A stretch of DNA of 64,000 nucleotides from Kingella potus (GCF_900451175.1 NZ_UGJJ01000001.1:806001-870000); one strand, 5' to 3'. Counted from the first letter of the stretch, positions 32,540-40,875 are shown. Notes: a model not told the origin generated them from the sequence alone. Numbers and translations are program-made.

Positions 32540-32555
32540 GCCAAACACATTATGG
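32540..32555 (+). promoter_or_regulatory. sRNA-complementary site in pilin 1 leader, unit 1
   Basis: GCCAAACACATTATGG is the exact reverse complement of a stretch in the small RNA candidate at 45991-46085. The one at 50286-50380 matches with one G-U pair. It lies 91 nt upstream of the pilin ATG, within the predicted leader. Confidence 0.5.
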
Positions 32556-32645
32556 CTGATTGATTCAAGGCTGTGCCGCATGGGGCGGTAAGGTCTGATT
32601 TTAAAAAAACGGCAATTTCGCCGAATACTAACTTGGAGTTAAAAC

Positions 32646-33194
32646 ATGAAAGCAATGCAAAAAGGTTTCACCCTGATCGAGTTGATGATCGTTGTCGCCA
32701 TTATCGGCATCTTGGCCGCTATCGCCCTGCCGGCCTACCAAGACTACACAGTACGCAGCCGCATTACCGAGGGTTTGAACTTGGCTGAGTCTGCTAAAAC
32801 CATGCTCGCTACCGATGCTACTTCCAGCAATGACTTGGACATCGCTATAGCCGCTTGGAATCGTCAGGTTAACAACAAAGGTGCTACTTCCAAATATGTA
32901 ACCAGCGTTTTGATGGAAGCTGCTTCCGGCGACGAAAAACGCGGCGAGCTGACTGTTACATTCGACGGTGCTGCCGTTGGTGTGAAATCGGATCAAAATA
33001 CTTTGGTTTTGACTCCTTGGATCAATGACGGTACTAACAAAATCCGTTTGGCTAAGGCGTTGGTTGACGGCGTTGCCGGTAACCTCGACTGGTCCTGCCA
33101 ATCCGCTACTACTGCTACCGCTGTGAAACAAATCGGTACTGCTGGTACTGTTGGCACCGTGCTGGAAAAATACGCTCCTTCGCAATGCCGCTAA
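32646..33194 (+). CDS. pilA1: Type IV pilin 1 (major pilin, class IVa), unit 1
   Basis: 182-residue prepilin. The leader MKAMQKG is cut by PilD before Phe8, followed by the hydrophobic spine FTLIELMIVVAIIGILAAIA with the conserved Glu5 of the mature protein. Two C-terminal Cys (DWSCQ near 151 and SQCR at the end) bound the disulfide loop. With pilin 2 and a TfpX/FimB-like gene it matches the pilA1-pilA2-fimB layout known in Kingella and Eikenella rather than pilE of pathogenic Neisseria. GCT- and GGT-rich codons suggest high expression. The ATG follows TTGGAGTTAAAAC. Confidence 0.93.
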   Translation: MKAMQKGFTLIELMIVVAIIGILAAIALPAYQDYTVRSRITEGLNLAESAKTMLATDATSSNDLDIAIAAWNRQVNNKGATSKYVTSVLMEAASGDEKRGELTVTFDGAAVGVKSDQNTLVLTPWINDGTNKIRLAKALVDGVAGNLDWSCQSATTATAVKQIGTAGTVGTVLEKYAPSQCR

Positions 33195-33212
33195 CCGCTG
33201 TTTAGCAGTATA

Positions 33213-33250
33213 AAATGCCCAACACCCGCCCAAGCGGGTGTTGGGCATTT
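33213..33250 (+). terminator. Perfect 17-bp hairpin between pilin 1 and pilin 2, unit 1
   Basis: AAATGCCCAACACCCGC pairs with GCGGGTGTTGGGCATTT around loop CCAA, then CTAAG. The tail has only TTT, so partial termination fits: pilin 1 high, pilin 2 and TfpX lower. Confidence 0.75.
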
Positions 33251-33276
33251 CTAAGATTTAGGAAGGGAATATAAAA

Positions 33277-33831
33277 TTGAAAAACAATCTTGTTTTTTTA
33301 AAGCAGGCCGGTTTTACGCTGATCGAACTCATGATTGTGGTGGCCGTCATCGGCATTCTTGCCGCCATTTCGCTGCCGCTGTATCAGGATTTTATTGTTC
33401 GGACGAAAGTAGCCGAAGGTCTGCTGCTGGCATCGGATCTGAAAGTCGATATTGCGGCCTACGGACGCACCAATCCGACGGAGTTGGACAGTATCATCCG
33501 AAGCTGGAACAGTCGGTCGAACAATACGGGAGCGTCCAGCAAATACGTTTCCTCTGTGTTGGCGCATCCGCAAACCGGTGTCATCACGATCAGCTACAAT
33601 ACCCAGGAAGTAGGCGTGGCAGCGGGTGCGAATACTTTGGTTCTGACCCCGCTGGTAAGGAATGATGCGGGCGGCTATCAAACCATGGTTGCCGCTTTTG
33701 CCTCTGGCAATACCAATGCCATTGATTGGGCGTGCGCTTCCGATACGCGCATGACGGCGACCGCGCAGGGATTTACCAATGTCCAAAACGGAACACTGCC
33801 CTCACGCTATGCTCCCGCTTCCTGCCGCTGA
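33277..33831 (+). CDS. pilA2: Type IV pilin 2, unit 1
   Basis: 184-residue class IVa prepilin starting at TTG (33277), preceded by AGGAAGGGAATATAAAA. The leader MKNNLVFLKQAG is longer than in pilin 1, and the mature part starts FTLIELMIVVAVIGILAA. Cys in DWACAS near 151 and SCR at the end form the disulfide region. The sequence is clearly related to pilin 1 but diverged after the spine. In Kingella kingae the second pilin is dispensable for pili; the role here is not known. The TTG start together with the preceding hairpin should keep its level low. Confidence 0.9.
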   Translation: MKNNLVFLKQAGFTLIELMIVVAVIGILAAISLPLYQDFIVRTKVAEGLLLASDLKVDIAAYGRTNPTELDSIIRSWNSRSNNTGASSKYVSSVLAHPQTGVITISYNTQEVGVAAGANTLVLTPLVRNDAGGYQTMVAAFASGNTNAIDWACASDTRMTATAQGFTNVQNGTLPSRYAPASCR

Positions 33832-33882
33832 TTCGGGCAGATGTCCCGTTCTTTCCCCCAAGCCGATTAACCGGACAACAGT

Positions 33883-34668
33883 ATGTCTGATTCCGTCAAA
33901 CAATCCCGTTGGCGTTACGCCGCCAAGCTGGCTTTAATCCATTTGTCCATCAATGTTGCTGTGGCATTGGTAGTTGCCGTTTTGATATTCGGCGTATGGT
34001 ATCCGCAGCCGTATCCCGAACTGATGGGGGGATTGAAGCTGCTCGGGCTGATTGTGGCGGTGGATATGGTGTGCGGCCCGGTGCTTACTTCTGTTTTGGC
34101 CAATCCCGCGAAGCCGAAACGCGAAATGGCAACCGATTTGTCGCTGGTGGCCGTTATCCAGCTTGCTGCCCTGATATACGGCCTGCACGCTGTTGCGCAG
34201 GCGCGCCCCGTGTTTTTGGCTTTCGAGGCCGACCGGTTTACCGTGGTGAGTGCGGCGGAAATCGATCAGGACAAACTAGGCGAAGCCTTGCCCGAATTCC
34301 GTTCCCTGCCGTGGTGGGGAGTGAAACGCATCGGATTGCGCGATGCTAAGGACGGCAACGAAAAACTGTCCAGCCTGCAAATGTCGCTGCAAGGAGTGGA
34401 ACCCAGTGCGCGTCCGGATTGGTGGACGGAAGAAACCGATGCCTACCGTGAGCGCATCCGTAGCAAAATGAAGCCGCTCTCGAACTTGGAAAAAATGTAT
34501 CCCGATAATGCGGATTTGTCTGCTGCTGTGGAAAAAAGCGGTTTGCCGCCGCAGGATTTGTACTATCTGCCGTTTACCTCGCAAAAAAACAAATCTTGGA
34601 CGGTTCTGATGGATAAAAACACCGGTTTCAAAGCATTTGTGCATTTGGATGCTTTTGGAACAGAATAA
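33883..34668 (+). CDS. TfpX/TfpZ (FimB-like) pilin accessory protein, unit 1
   Basis: 261-residue membrane protein of the TfpX/TfpZ family. Three hydrophobic segments lie in the first 110 residues (about 15-38, 47-70, 86-105), followed by a soluble domain with WWGVKRIGLRD, WWTEETDAYRER and DLYYLPFTSQKNKSW. Relatives sit beside pilin genes in Moraxella, Dichelobacter (FimB), Eikenella and Pseudomonas and modulate pilin assembly. It is the third gene of the cassette, 51 bp after pilin 2, and ends FGTE, against FGTK in unit 3. Confidence 0.85.
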   Translation: MSDSVKQSRWRYAAKLALIHLSINVAVALVVAVLIFGVWYPQPYPELMGGLKLLGLIVAVDMVCGPVLTSVLANPAKPKREMATDLSLVAVIQLAALIYGLHAVAQARPVFLAFEADRFTVVSAAEIDQDKLGEALPEFRSLPWWGVKRIGLRDAKDGNEKLSSLQMSLQGVEPSARPDWWTEETDAYRERIRSKMKPLSNLEKMYPDNADLSAAVEKSGLPPQDLYYLPFTSQKNKSWTVLMDKNTGFKAFVHLDAFGTE

Positions 34669-34682
34669 AATCATAGTACAAG

Positions 34683-34723
34683 AGGCCGTCTGAAAACCTG
34701 CTTTGCGGGTGTTCAGACGGCCT
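34683..34723 (+). terminator. DUS hairpin at the end of cassette unit 1
   Basis: Paired DUS 34683-34694 / 34712-34723 with a CCTGCTTTGCGGGTG loop. It isolates unit 1 from the unit 2 promoter. Confidence 0.65.
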
Positions 34724-34933
34724 CTTAATGATTGGGGCACTTGGAATCTTTACGGCTGACAAAAGCCGTCATGCTGACGCAATGCGGCCTTATGCCGTTG
34801 CGCTAAAAAGTCAGAACTGACGCGAAAATGCAGTTTATACCTATACTGCCAGCGGAAGGTATGCTTAGTGCGTTAAAATTAAAAAATCATATAAAACATA
34901 AAGATAAATAAGGAAAGCAGTCAAAATTGTCCG

Positions 34934-34951
34934 CTGGCACGGGCATTGCTT
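34934..34951 (+). promoter_or_regulatory. Sigma-54 promoter of pilin 1, unit 2
   Basis: Identical to the unit 1 promoter, so unit 2 can be transcribed independently. Confidence 0.9.
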
Positions 34952-35019
34952 GAAACATTTCATCCGCAACGGGCAGCGTAAAAAGCAAAGCCCGCAGGAA
35001 ACAAAGTTTTAAAAGATGT

Positions 35020-35035
35020 GCCAAACACATTATGG
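35020..35035 (+). promoter_or_regulatory. sRNA-complementary site, unit 2
   Basis: Second copy of GCCAAACACATTATGG in the pilin 1 leader. Confidence 0.5.
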
Positions 35036-35125
35036 CTGATTGATTCAAGGCTGTGCCGCATGGGGCGGTAAGGTCTGATTTTAAAAAAACGGCAATTTCG
35101 CCGAATACTAACTTGGAGTTAAAAC

Positions 35126-35674
35126 ATGAAAGCAATGCAAAAAGGTTTCACCCTGATCGAGTTGATGATCGTTGTCGCCATTATCGGCATCTTGGCCGCT
35201 ATCGCCCTGCCGGCCTACCAAGACTACACAGTACGCAGCCGCATTACCGAGGGTTTGAACTTGGCTGAGTCTGCTAAAACCATGCTCGCTACCGATGCTA
35301 CTTCCAGCAATGACTTGGACATCGCTATAGCCGCTTGGAATCGTCAGGTTAACAACAAAGGTGCTACTTCCAAATATGTAACCAGCGTTTTGATGGAAGC
35401 TGCTTCCGGCGACGAAAAACGCGGCGAGCTGACTGTTACATTCGACGGTGCTGCCGTTGGTGTGAAATCGGATCAAAATACTTTGGTTTTGACTCCTTGG
35501 ATCAATGACGGTACTAACAAAATCCGTTTGGCTAAGGCGTTGGTTGACGGCGTTGCCGGTAACCTCGACTGGTCCTGCCAATCCGCTACTACTGCTACCG
35601 CTGTGAAACAAATCGGTACTGCTGGTACTGTTGGCACCGTGCTGGAAAAATACGCTCCTTCGCAATGCCGCTAA
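35126..35674 (+). CDS. pilA1: Type IV pilin 1, unit 2
   Basis: All 182 residues are identical to the unit 1 protein, including prepilin leader and disulfide loop. There is no antigenic variation between copies, so the array changes dosage, not sequence. Confidence 0.93.
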   Translation: MKAMQKGFTLIELMIVVAIIGILAAIALPAYQDYTVRSRITEGLNLAESAKTMLATDATSSNDLDIAIAAWNRQVNNKGATSKYVTSVLMEAASGDEKRGELTVTFDGAAVGVKSDQNTLVLTPWINDGTNKIRLAKALVDGVAGNLDWSCQSATTATAVKQIGTAGTVGTVLEKYAPSQCR

Positions 35675-35692
35675 CCGCTGTTTAGCAGTATA

Positions 35693-35730
35693 AAATGCCC
35701 AACACCCGCCCAAGCGGGTGTTGGGCATTT
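35693..35730 (+). terminator. Perfect hairpin between pilin 1 and pilin 2, unit 2
   Basis: Identical to the 33213-33250 hairpin. Confidence 0.75.
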
Positions 35731-35756
35731 CTAAGATTTAGGAAGGGAATATAAAA

Positions 35757-36311
35757 TTGAAAAACAATCTTGTTTTTTTAAAGCAGGCCGGTTTTACGCT
35801 GATCGAACTCATGATTGTGGTGGCCGTCATCGGCATTCTTGCCGCCATTTCGCTGCCGCTGTATCAGGATTTTATTGTTCGGACGAAAGTAGCCGAAGGT
35901 CTGCTGCTGGCATCGGATCTGAAAGTCGATATTGCGGCCTACGGACGCACCAATCCGACGGAGTTGGACAGTATCATCCGAAGCTGGAACAGTCGGTCGA
36001 ACAATACGGGAGCGTCCAGCAAATACGTTTCCTCTGTGTTGGCGCATCCGCAAACCGGTGTCATCACGATCAGCTACAATACCCAGGAAGTAGGCGTGGC
36101 AGCGGGTGCGAATACTTTGGTTCTGACCCCGCTGGTAAGGAATGATGCGGGCGGCTATCAAACCATGGTTGCCGCTTTTGCCTCTGGCAATACCAATGCC
36201 ATTGATTGGGCGTGCGCTTCCGATACGCGCATGACGGCGACCGCGCAGGGATTTACCAATGTCCAAAACGGAACACTGCCCTCACGCTATGCTCCCGCTT
36301 CCTGCCGCTGA
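35757..36311 (+). CDS. pilA2: Type IV pilin 2, unit 2
   Basis: Identical 184-residue protein, also with the TTG start. Confidence 0.9.
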   Translation: MKNNLVFLKQAGFTLIELMIVVAVIGILAAISLPLYQDFIVRTKVAEGLLLASDLKVDIAAYGRTNPTELDSIIRSWNSRSNNTGASSKYVSSVLAHPQTGVITISYNTQEVGVAAGANTLVLTPLVRNDAGGYQTMVAAFASGNTNAIDWACASDTRMTATAQGFTNVQNGTLPSRYAPASCR

Positions 36312-36362
36312 TTCGGGCAGATGTCCCGTTCTTTCCCCCAAGCCGATTAACCGGACAACAGT

Positions 36363-37148
36363 ATGTCTGATTCCGTCAAACAATCCCGTTGGCGTTACGC
36401 CGCCAAGCTGGCTTTAATCCATTTGTCCATCAATGTTGCTGTGGCATTGGTAGTTGCCGTTTTGATATTCGGCGTATGGTATCCGCAGCCGTATCCCGAA
36501 CTGATGGGGGGATTGAAGCTGCTCGGGCTGATTGTGGCGGTGGATATGGTGTGCGGCCCGGTGCTTACTTCTGTTTTGGCCAATCCCGCGAAGCCGAAAC
36601 GCGAAATGGCAACCGATTTGTCGCTGGTGGCCGTTATCCAGCTTGCTGCCCTGATATACGGCCTGCACGCTGTTGCGCAGGCGCGCCCCGTGTTTTTGGC
36701 TTTCGAGGCCGACCGGTTTACCGTGGTGAGTGCGGCGGAAATCGATCAGGACAAACTAGGCGAAGCCTTGCCCGAATTCCGTTCCCTGCCGTGGTGGGGA
36801 GTGAAACGCATCGGATTGCGCGATGCTAAGGACGGCAACGAAAAACTGTCCAGCCTGCAAATGTCGCTGCAAGGAGTGGAACCCAGTGCGCGTCCGGATT
36901 GGTGGACGGAAGAAACCGATGCCTACCGTGAGCGCATCCGTAGCAAAATGAAGCCGCTCTCGAACTTGGAAAAAATGTATCCCGATAATGCGGATTTGTC
37001 TGCTGCTGTGGAAAAAAGCGGTTTGCCGCCGCAGGATTTGTACTATCTGCCGTTTACCTCGCAAAAAAACAAATCTTGGACGGTTCTGATGGATAAAAAC
37101 ACCGGTTTCAAAGCATTTGTGCATTTGGATGCTTTTGGAACAGAATAA
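36363..37148 (+). CDS. TfpX/TfpZ (FimB-like) pilin accessory protein, unit 2
   Basis: Identical to the unit 1 protein, ending FGTE. Confidence 0.85.
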   Translation: MSDSVKQSRWRYAAKLALIHLSINVAVALVVAVLIFGVWYPQPYPELMGGLKLLGLIVAVDMVCGPVLTSVLANPAKPKREMATDLSLVAVIQLAALIYGLHAVAQARPVFLAFEADRFTVVSAAEIDQDKLGEALPEFRSLPWWGVKRIGLRDAKDGNEKLSSLQMSLQGVEPSARPDWWTEETDAYRERIRSKMKPLSNLEKMYPDNADLSAAVEKSGLPPQDLYYLPFTSQKNKSWTVLMDKNTGFKAFVHLDAFGTE

Positions 37149-37162
37149 AATCATAGTACAAG

Positions 37163-37203
37163 AGGCCGTCTGAAAACCTGCTTTGCGGGTGTTCAGACGG
37201 CCT
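37163..37203 (+). terminator. DUS hairpin at the end of cassette unit 2
   Basis: Second copy of the unit 1 tail hairpin; absent from unit 3. Confidence 0.65.
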
Positions 37204-37413
37204 CTTAATGATTGGGGCACTTGGAATCTTTACGGCTGACAAAAGCCGTCATGCTGACGCAATGCGGCCTTATGCCGTTGCGCTAAAAAGTCAGAACTGA
37301 CGCGAAAATGCAGTTTATACCTATACTGCCAGCGGAAGGTATGCTTAGTGCGTTAAAATTAAAAAATCATATAAAACATAAAGATAAATAAGGAAAGCAG
37401 TCAAAATTGTCCG

Positions 37414-37431
37414 CTGGCACGGGCATTGCTT
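37414..37431 (+). promoter_or_regulatory. Sigma-54 promoter of pilin 1, unit 3
   Basis: Identical to the unit 1 promoter. Confidence 0.9.
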
Positions 37432-37499
37432 GAAACATTTCATCCGCAACGGGCAGCGTAAAAAGCAAAGCCCGCAGGAAACAAAGTTTTAAAAGATGT

Positions 37500-37515
37500 G
37501 CCAAACACATTATGG
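37500..37515 (+). promoter_or_regulatory. sRNA-complementary site, unit 3
   Basis: Third copy of GCCAAACACATTATGG in the pilin 1 leader. Confidence 0.5.
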
Positions 37516-37605
37516 CTGATTGATTCAAGGCTGTGCCGCATGGGGCGGTAAGGTCTGATTTTAAAAAAACGGCAATTTCGCCGAATACTAACTTGGAGTT
37601 AAAAC

Positions 37606-38154
37606 ATGAAAGCAATGCAAAAAGGTTTCACCCTGATCGAGTTGATGATCGTTGTCGCCATTATCGGCATCTTGGCCGCTATCGCCCTGCCGGCCTACCA
37701 AGACTACACAGTACGCAGCCGCATTACCGAGGGTTTGAACTTGGCTGAGTCTGCTAAAACCATGCTCGCTACCGATGCTACTTCCAGCAATGACTTGGAC
37801 ATCGCTATAGCCGCTTGGAATCGTCAGGTTAACAACAAAGGTGCTACTTCCAAATATGTAACCAGCGTTTTGATGGAAGCTGCTTCCGGCGACGAAAAAC
37901 GCGGCGAGCTGACTGTTACATTCGACGGTGCTGCCGTTGGTGTGAAATCGGATCAAAATACTTTGGTTTTGACTCCTTGGATCAATGACGGTACTAACAA
38001 AATCCGTTTGGCTAAGGCGTTGGTTGACGGCGTTGCCGGTAACCTCGACTGGTCCTGCCAATCCGCTACTACTGCTACCGCTGTGAAACAAATCGGTACT
38101 GCTGGTACTGTTGGCACCGTGCTGGAAAAATACGCTCCTTCGCAATGCCGCTAA
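37606..38154 (+). CDS. pilA1: Type IV pilin 1, unit 3
   Basis: Identical to the other two pilin 1 proteins. Confidence 0.93.
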   Translation: MKAMQKGFTLIELMIVVAIIGILAAIALPAYQDYTVRSRITEGLNLAESAKTMLATDATSSNDLDIAIAAWNRQVNNKGATSKYVTSVLMEAASGDEKRGELTVTFDGAAVGVKSDQNTLVLTPWINDGTNKIRLAKALVDGVAGNLDWSCQSATTATAVKQIGTAGTVGTVLEKYAPSQCR

Positions 38155-38172
38155 CCGCTGTTTAGCAGTATA

Positions 38173-38210
38173 AAATGCCCAACACCCGCCCAAGCGGGTG
38201 TTGGGCATTT
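38173..38210 (+). terminator. Perfect hairpin between pilin 1 and pilin 2, unit 3
   Basis: Identical to the 33213-33250 hairpin. Confidence 0.75.
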
Positions 38211-38236
38211 CTAAGATTTAGGAAGGGAATATAAAA

Positions 38237-38791
38237 TTGAAAAACAATCTTGTTTTTTTAAAGCAGGCCGGTTTTACGCTGATCGAACTCATGATTGTGG
38301 TGGCCGTCATCGGCATTCTTGCCGCCATTTCGCTGCCGCTGTATCAGGATTTTATTGTTCGGACGAAAGTAGCCGAAGGTCTGCTGCTGGCATCGGATCT
38401 GAAAGTCGATATTGCGGCCTACGGACGCACCAATCCGACGGAGTTGGACAGTATCATCCGAAGCTGGAACAGTCGGTCGAACAATACGGGAGCGTCCAGC
38501 AAATACGTTTCCTCTGTGTTGGCGCATCCGCAAACCGGTGTCATCACGATCAGCTACAATACCCAGGAAGTAGGCGTGGCAGCGGGTGCGAATACTTTGG
38601 TTCTGACCCCGCTGGTAAGGAATGATGCGGGCGGCTATCAAACCATGGTTGCCGCTTTTGCCTCTGGCAATACCAATGCCATTGATTGGGCGTGCGCTTC
38701 CGATACGCGCATGACGGCGACCGCGCAGGGATTTACCAATGTCCAAAACGGAACACTGCCCTCACGCTATGCTCCCGCTTCCTGCCGCTGA
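38237..38791 (+). CDS. pilA2: Type IV pilin 2, unit 3
   Basis: Identical to the other two pilin 2 proteins. Confidence 0.9.
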   Translation: MKNNLVFLKQAGFTLIELMIVVAVIGILAAISLPLYQDFIVRTKVAEGLLLASDLKVDIAAYGRTNPTELDSIIRSWNSRSNNTGASSKYVSSVLAHPQTGVITISYNTQEVGVAAGANTLVLTPLVRNDAGGYQTMVAAFASGNTNAIDWACASDTRMTATAQGFTNVQNGTLPSRYAPASCR

Positions 38792-38842
38792 TTCGGGCAG
38801 ATGTCCCGTTCTTTCCCCCAAGCCGATTAACCGGACAACAGT

Positions 38843-39628
38843 ATGTCTGATTCCGTCAAACAATCCCGTTGGCGTTACGCCGCCAAGCTGGCTTTAATCC
38901 ATTTGTCCATCAATGTTGCTGTGGCATTGGTAGTTGCCGTTTTGATATTCGGCGTATGGTATCCGCAGCCGTATCCCGAACTGATGGGGGGATTGAAGCT
39001 GCTCGGGCTGATTGTGGCGGTGGATATGGTGTGCGGCCCGGTGCTTACTTCTGTTTTGGCCAATCCCGCGAAGCCGAAACGCGAAATGGCAACCGATTTG
39101 TCGCTGGTGGCCGTTATCCAGCTTGCTGCCCTGATATACGGCCTGCACGCTGTTGCGCAGGCGCGCCCCGTGTTTTTGGCTTTCGAGGCCGACCGGTTTA
39201 CCGTGGTGAGTGCGGCGGAAATCGATCAGGACAAACTAGGCGAAGCCTTGCCCGAATTCCGTTCCCTGCCGTGGTGGGGAGTGAAACGCATCGGATTGCG
39301 CGATGCTAAGGACGGCAACGAAAAACTGTCCAGCCTGCAAATGTCGCTGCAAGGAGTGGAACCCAGTGCGCGTCCGGATTGGTGGACGGAAGAAACCGAT
39401 GCCTACCGTGAGCGCATCCGTAGCAAAATGAAGCCGCTCTCGAACTTGGAAAAAATGTATCCCGATAATGCGGATTTGTCTGCTGCTGTGGAAAAAAGCG
39501 GTTTGCCGCCGCAGGATTTGTACTATCTGCCGTTTACCTCGCAAAAAAACAAATCTTGGACGGTTCTGATGGATAAAAACACCGGTTTCAAAGCATTTGT
39601 GCATTTGGATGCTTTTGGAACAAAATAA
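38843..39628 (+). CDS. TfpX/TfpZ (FimB-like) pilin accessory protein, unit 3
   Basis: 260 of 261 residues are identical to the other copies; the last residue is Lys (AAA) instead of Glu (GAA). That single change marks the right boundary of the repeat. Confidence 0.85.
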   Translation: MSDSVKQSRWRYAAKLALIHLSINVAVALVVAVLIFGVWYPQPYPELMGGLKLLGLIVAVDMVCGPVLTSVLANPAKPKREMATDLSLVAVIQLAALIYGLHAVAQARPVFLAFEADRFTVVSAAEIDQDKLGEALPEFRSLPWWGVKRIGLRDAKDGNEKLSSLQMSLQGVEPSARPDWWTEETDAYRERIRSKMKPLSNLEKMYPDNADLSAAVEKSGLPPQDLYYLPFTSQKNKSWTVLMDKNTGFKAFVHLDAFGTK

Positions 39629-39646
39629 GACAAGTCATATAAAAGA

Positions 39647-39693
39647 AAGGCTGTATGAACTCCTGTGAAACGGGAGTTCATACAGCCTTTTGC
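39647..39693. terminator. Bidirectional terminator between unit 3 and mrp
   Basis: AAAGGCTGTATGAACTCC pairs with GGAGTTCATACAGCCTTT around an 11-base or shorter loop, between convergent genes. AGGCTGTATGAA differs from AG-DUS at two positions, so this may be a decayed DUS pair. Confidence 0.8.
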
Positions 39694-39695
39694 CT

Positions 39696-40775
39696 TTATT
39701 CGATAACAATTTTCGGAAATGCTCTGCTGTAATCGCGGCCTTTGTCGGCGATGGCTAGTGCGATTTGGAAGGCGGCTTCGGTGTAGACGGCGGCGATGGC
39801 GGGGTGGTTTTGCAAAAGCTGTCCGGCCGCGCCACTGTCCATGGCTGCGCGCACGGGTAGGGAAAGGGGAAGCTGCCCGAGCAGGGGGACGTTCAGGCGG
39901 GCTGCCAGATTTTTGCCGCCTTCGGTGCCGAACACGGCTTCGGCGTGTCCGCAGTTGGTGCAGACGTGTACCGACATATTTTCCAATACGCCGAGTATCG
40001 GAATATTGACTTTGTCGAACATATCCACCGCTTTGCGTGCGTCGATCAGGGCGATGTCTTGCGGGGTGGTAACGACTACCGCGCCAGTTACGGGGATTTT
40101 CTGCGACAGGGTAAGCTGGATGTCGCCGGTGCCGGGCGGCAGGTCGATGAAGAGATAGTCCACGTTGTCCCATTCGCTTTGGAACATGAGCTGCTGCAAG
40201 GCCTGACTGGCCATGGGGCCGCGCCATACGACGGCTTGGTCGGCATCGACGAGAAAACCGATGGACATGACTTGGATGCCGCTGTCGGATTCGACGGGGA
40301 TGAGTTTTTTGTTTTTTTGGTCGGGCTTGCGGTCTTGCACGCCGAGCATGGTGGGCTGGCTGGGGCCGTAGAGGTCGGCATCGAGTACGCCGACGCGCGC
40401 GCCCATCATCGCCATTGCGGTGGCGAGGTTGGCGGTAGTGGTGGATTTGCCCACGCCGCCTTTGCCCGAGGCAACGGCGATGATGTTTTTTACGCCTTTG
40501 ATGGTGGCAACGCCGGGGCGGACTTTGTGGGTAAGGATGTCGGCGGACAGGTGCAGGTGCAGGGTTTCGGCGCAGCCTGCGGCGGACAAGGCCGTTTGTA
40601 CGGCGGCGGCAAGGGCTTCTTTGATGTGGCCGTAGGGGAAGCCGAAGGTGAGATCGATGTGCAGGCCGTCTTTTTCCTGCCAAACTCGCTTCACGGCTTT
40701 TTCGCCGCCGAGGGTGCGTTCCGTGCCGGGTATGGCAACGGCGGCAAGGGCGCGGGCGTATGTTTCGGTGTCCAT
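39696..40775 (-). CDS. apbC: Iron-sulfur cluster carrier protein Mrp/ApbC
   Basis: 359-residue P-loop ATPase that transfers Fe-S clusters. The N-terminal DUF59-like domain is about 1-85. The deviant Walker A SGKGGVGKST is near residues 103-112. The cluster-binding CTNC motif is in the C-terminal half. DLPPGTGDIQLT is the typical Mrp segment. It is transcribed toward the pilin array and stops at the shared bidirectional terminator. Confidence 0.94.
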   Translation of the reverse strand: MDTETYARALAAVAIPGTERTLGGEKAVKRVWQEKDGLHIDLTFGFPYGHIKEALAAAVQTALSAAGCAETLHLHLSADILTHKVRPGVATIKGVKNIIAVASGKGGVGKSTTTANLATAMAMMGARVGVLDADLYGPSQPTMLGVQDRKPDQKNKKLIPVESDSGIQVMSIGFLVDADQAVVWRGPMASQALQQLMFQSEWDNVDYLFIDLPPGTGDIQLTLSQKIPVTGAVVVTTPQDIALIDARKAVDMFDKVNIPILGVLENMSVHVCTNCGHAEAVFGTEGGKNLAARLNVPLLGQLPLSLPVRAAMDSGAAGQLLQNHPAIAAVYTEAAFQIALAIADKGRDYSRAFPKIVIE

Positions 40776-40815
40776 TTTTTGTCCTTTCTTTTGGTGTGCG
40801 GGGATTTCGGTATTC

Positions 40816-40854
40816 AGGCCGTCTGAAAACTGTAAAACGGTTTTCAGACGGCCT
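40816..40854 (-). terminator. DUS hairpin terminator of the M16 peptidase pair
   Basis: Paired DUS 40816-40827 / 40843-40854, between the peptidase stop and the apbC start. Confidence 0.6.
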
Positions 40855-40875
40855 TTTGTATGTCGGAGCTTGTTT

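Larger units (their letters stand above)
32251..34730 (+). repeat. Tandem pilin cassette, unit 1 of 3 (2,480 bp)
   Basis: From ATTGGGGCACTTGG at 32251 to the base before the same words at 34731. It carries the upstream regulatory region, sigma-54 promoter, pilin 1, pilin 2, tfpX-like gene and a DUS hairpin tail. The three copies show no base difference that I could find apart from the end of unit 3. Confidence 0.95.
34731..37210 (+). repeat. Tandem pilin cassette, unit 2 of 3 (2,480 bp)
   Basis: Same content as unit 1, displaced by exactly 2,480 bp. Confidence 0.95.
37211..39622 (+). repeat. Tandem pilin cassette, unit 3 of 3 (lacks the tail)
   Basis: Identity to unit 2 stops at 39622, inside the penultimate codons of the tfpX-like gene. 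The 88-bp tail with the DUS hairpin is missing and a different hairpin follows. Confidence 0.95.

Noticed and set aside
32628..33248. Minus-strand 206-residue frame opposite pilin 1 in each cassette unit
   Set aside because: It mirrors the pilin codons, has no ribosome-binding site, and includes the intercistronic hairpin; it is a shadow.
32251..39622. Silent pilS-type cassettes for antigenic variation
   Set aside because: Every copy has its own promoter, start codon and full prepilin leader, and the copies are identical.
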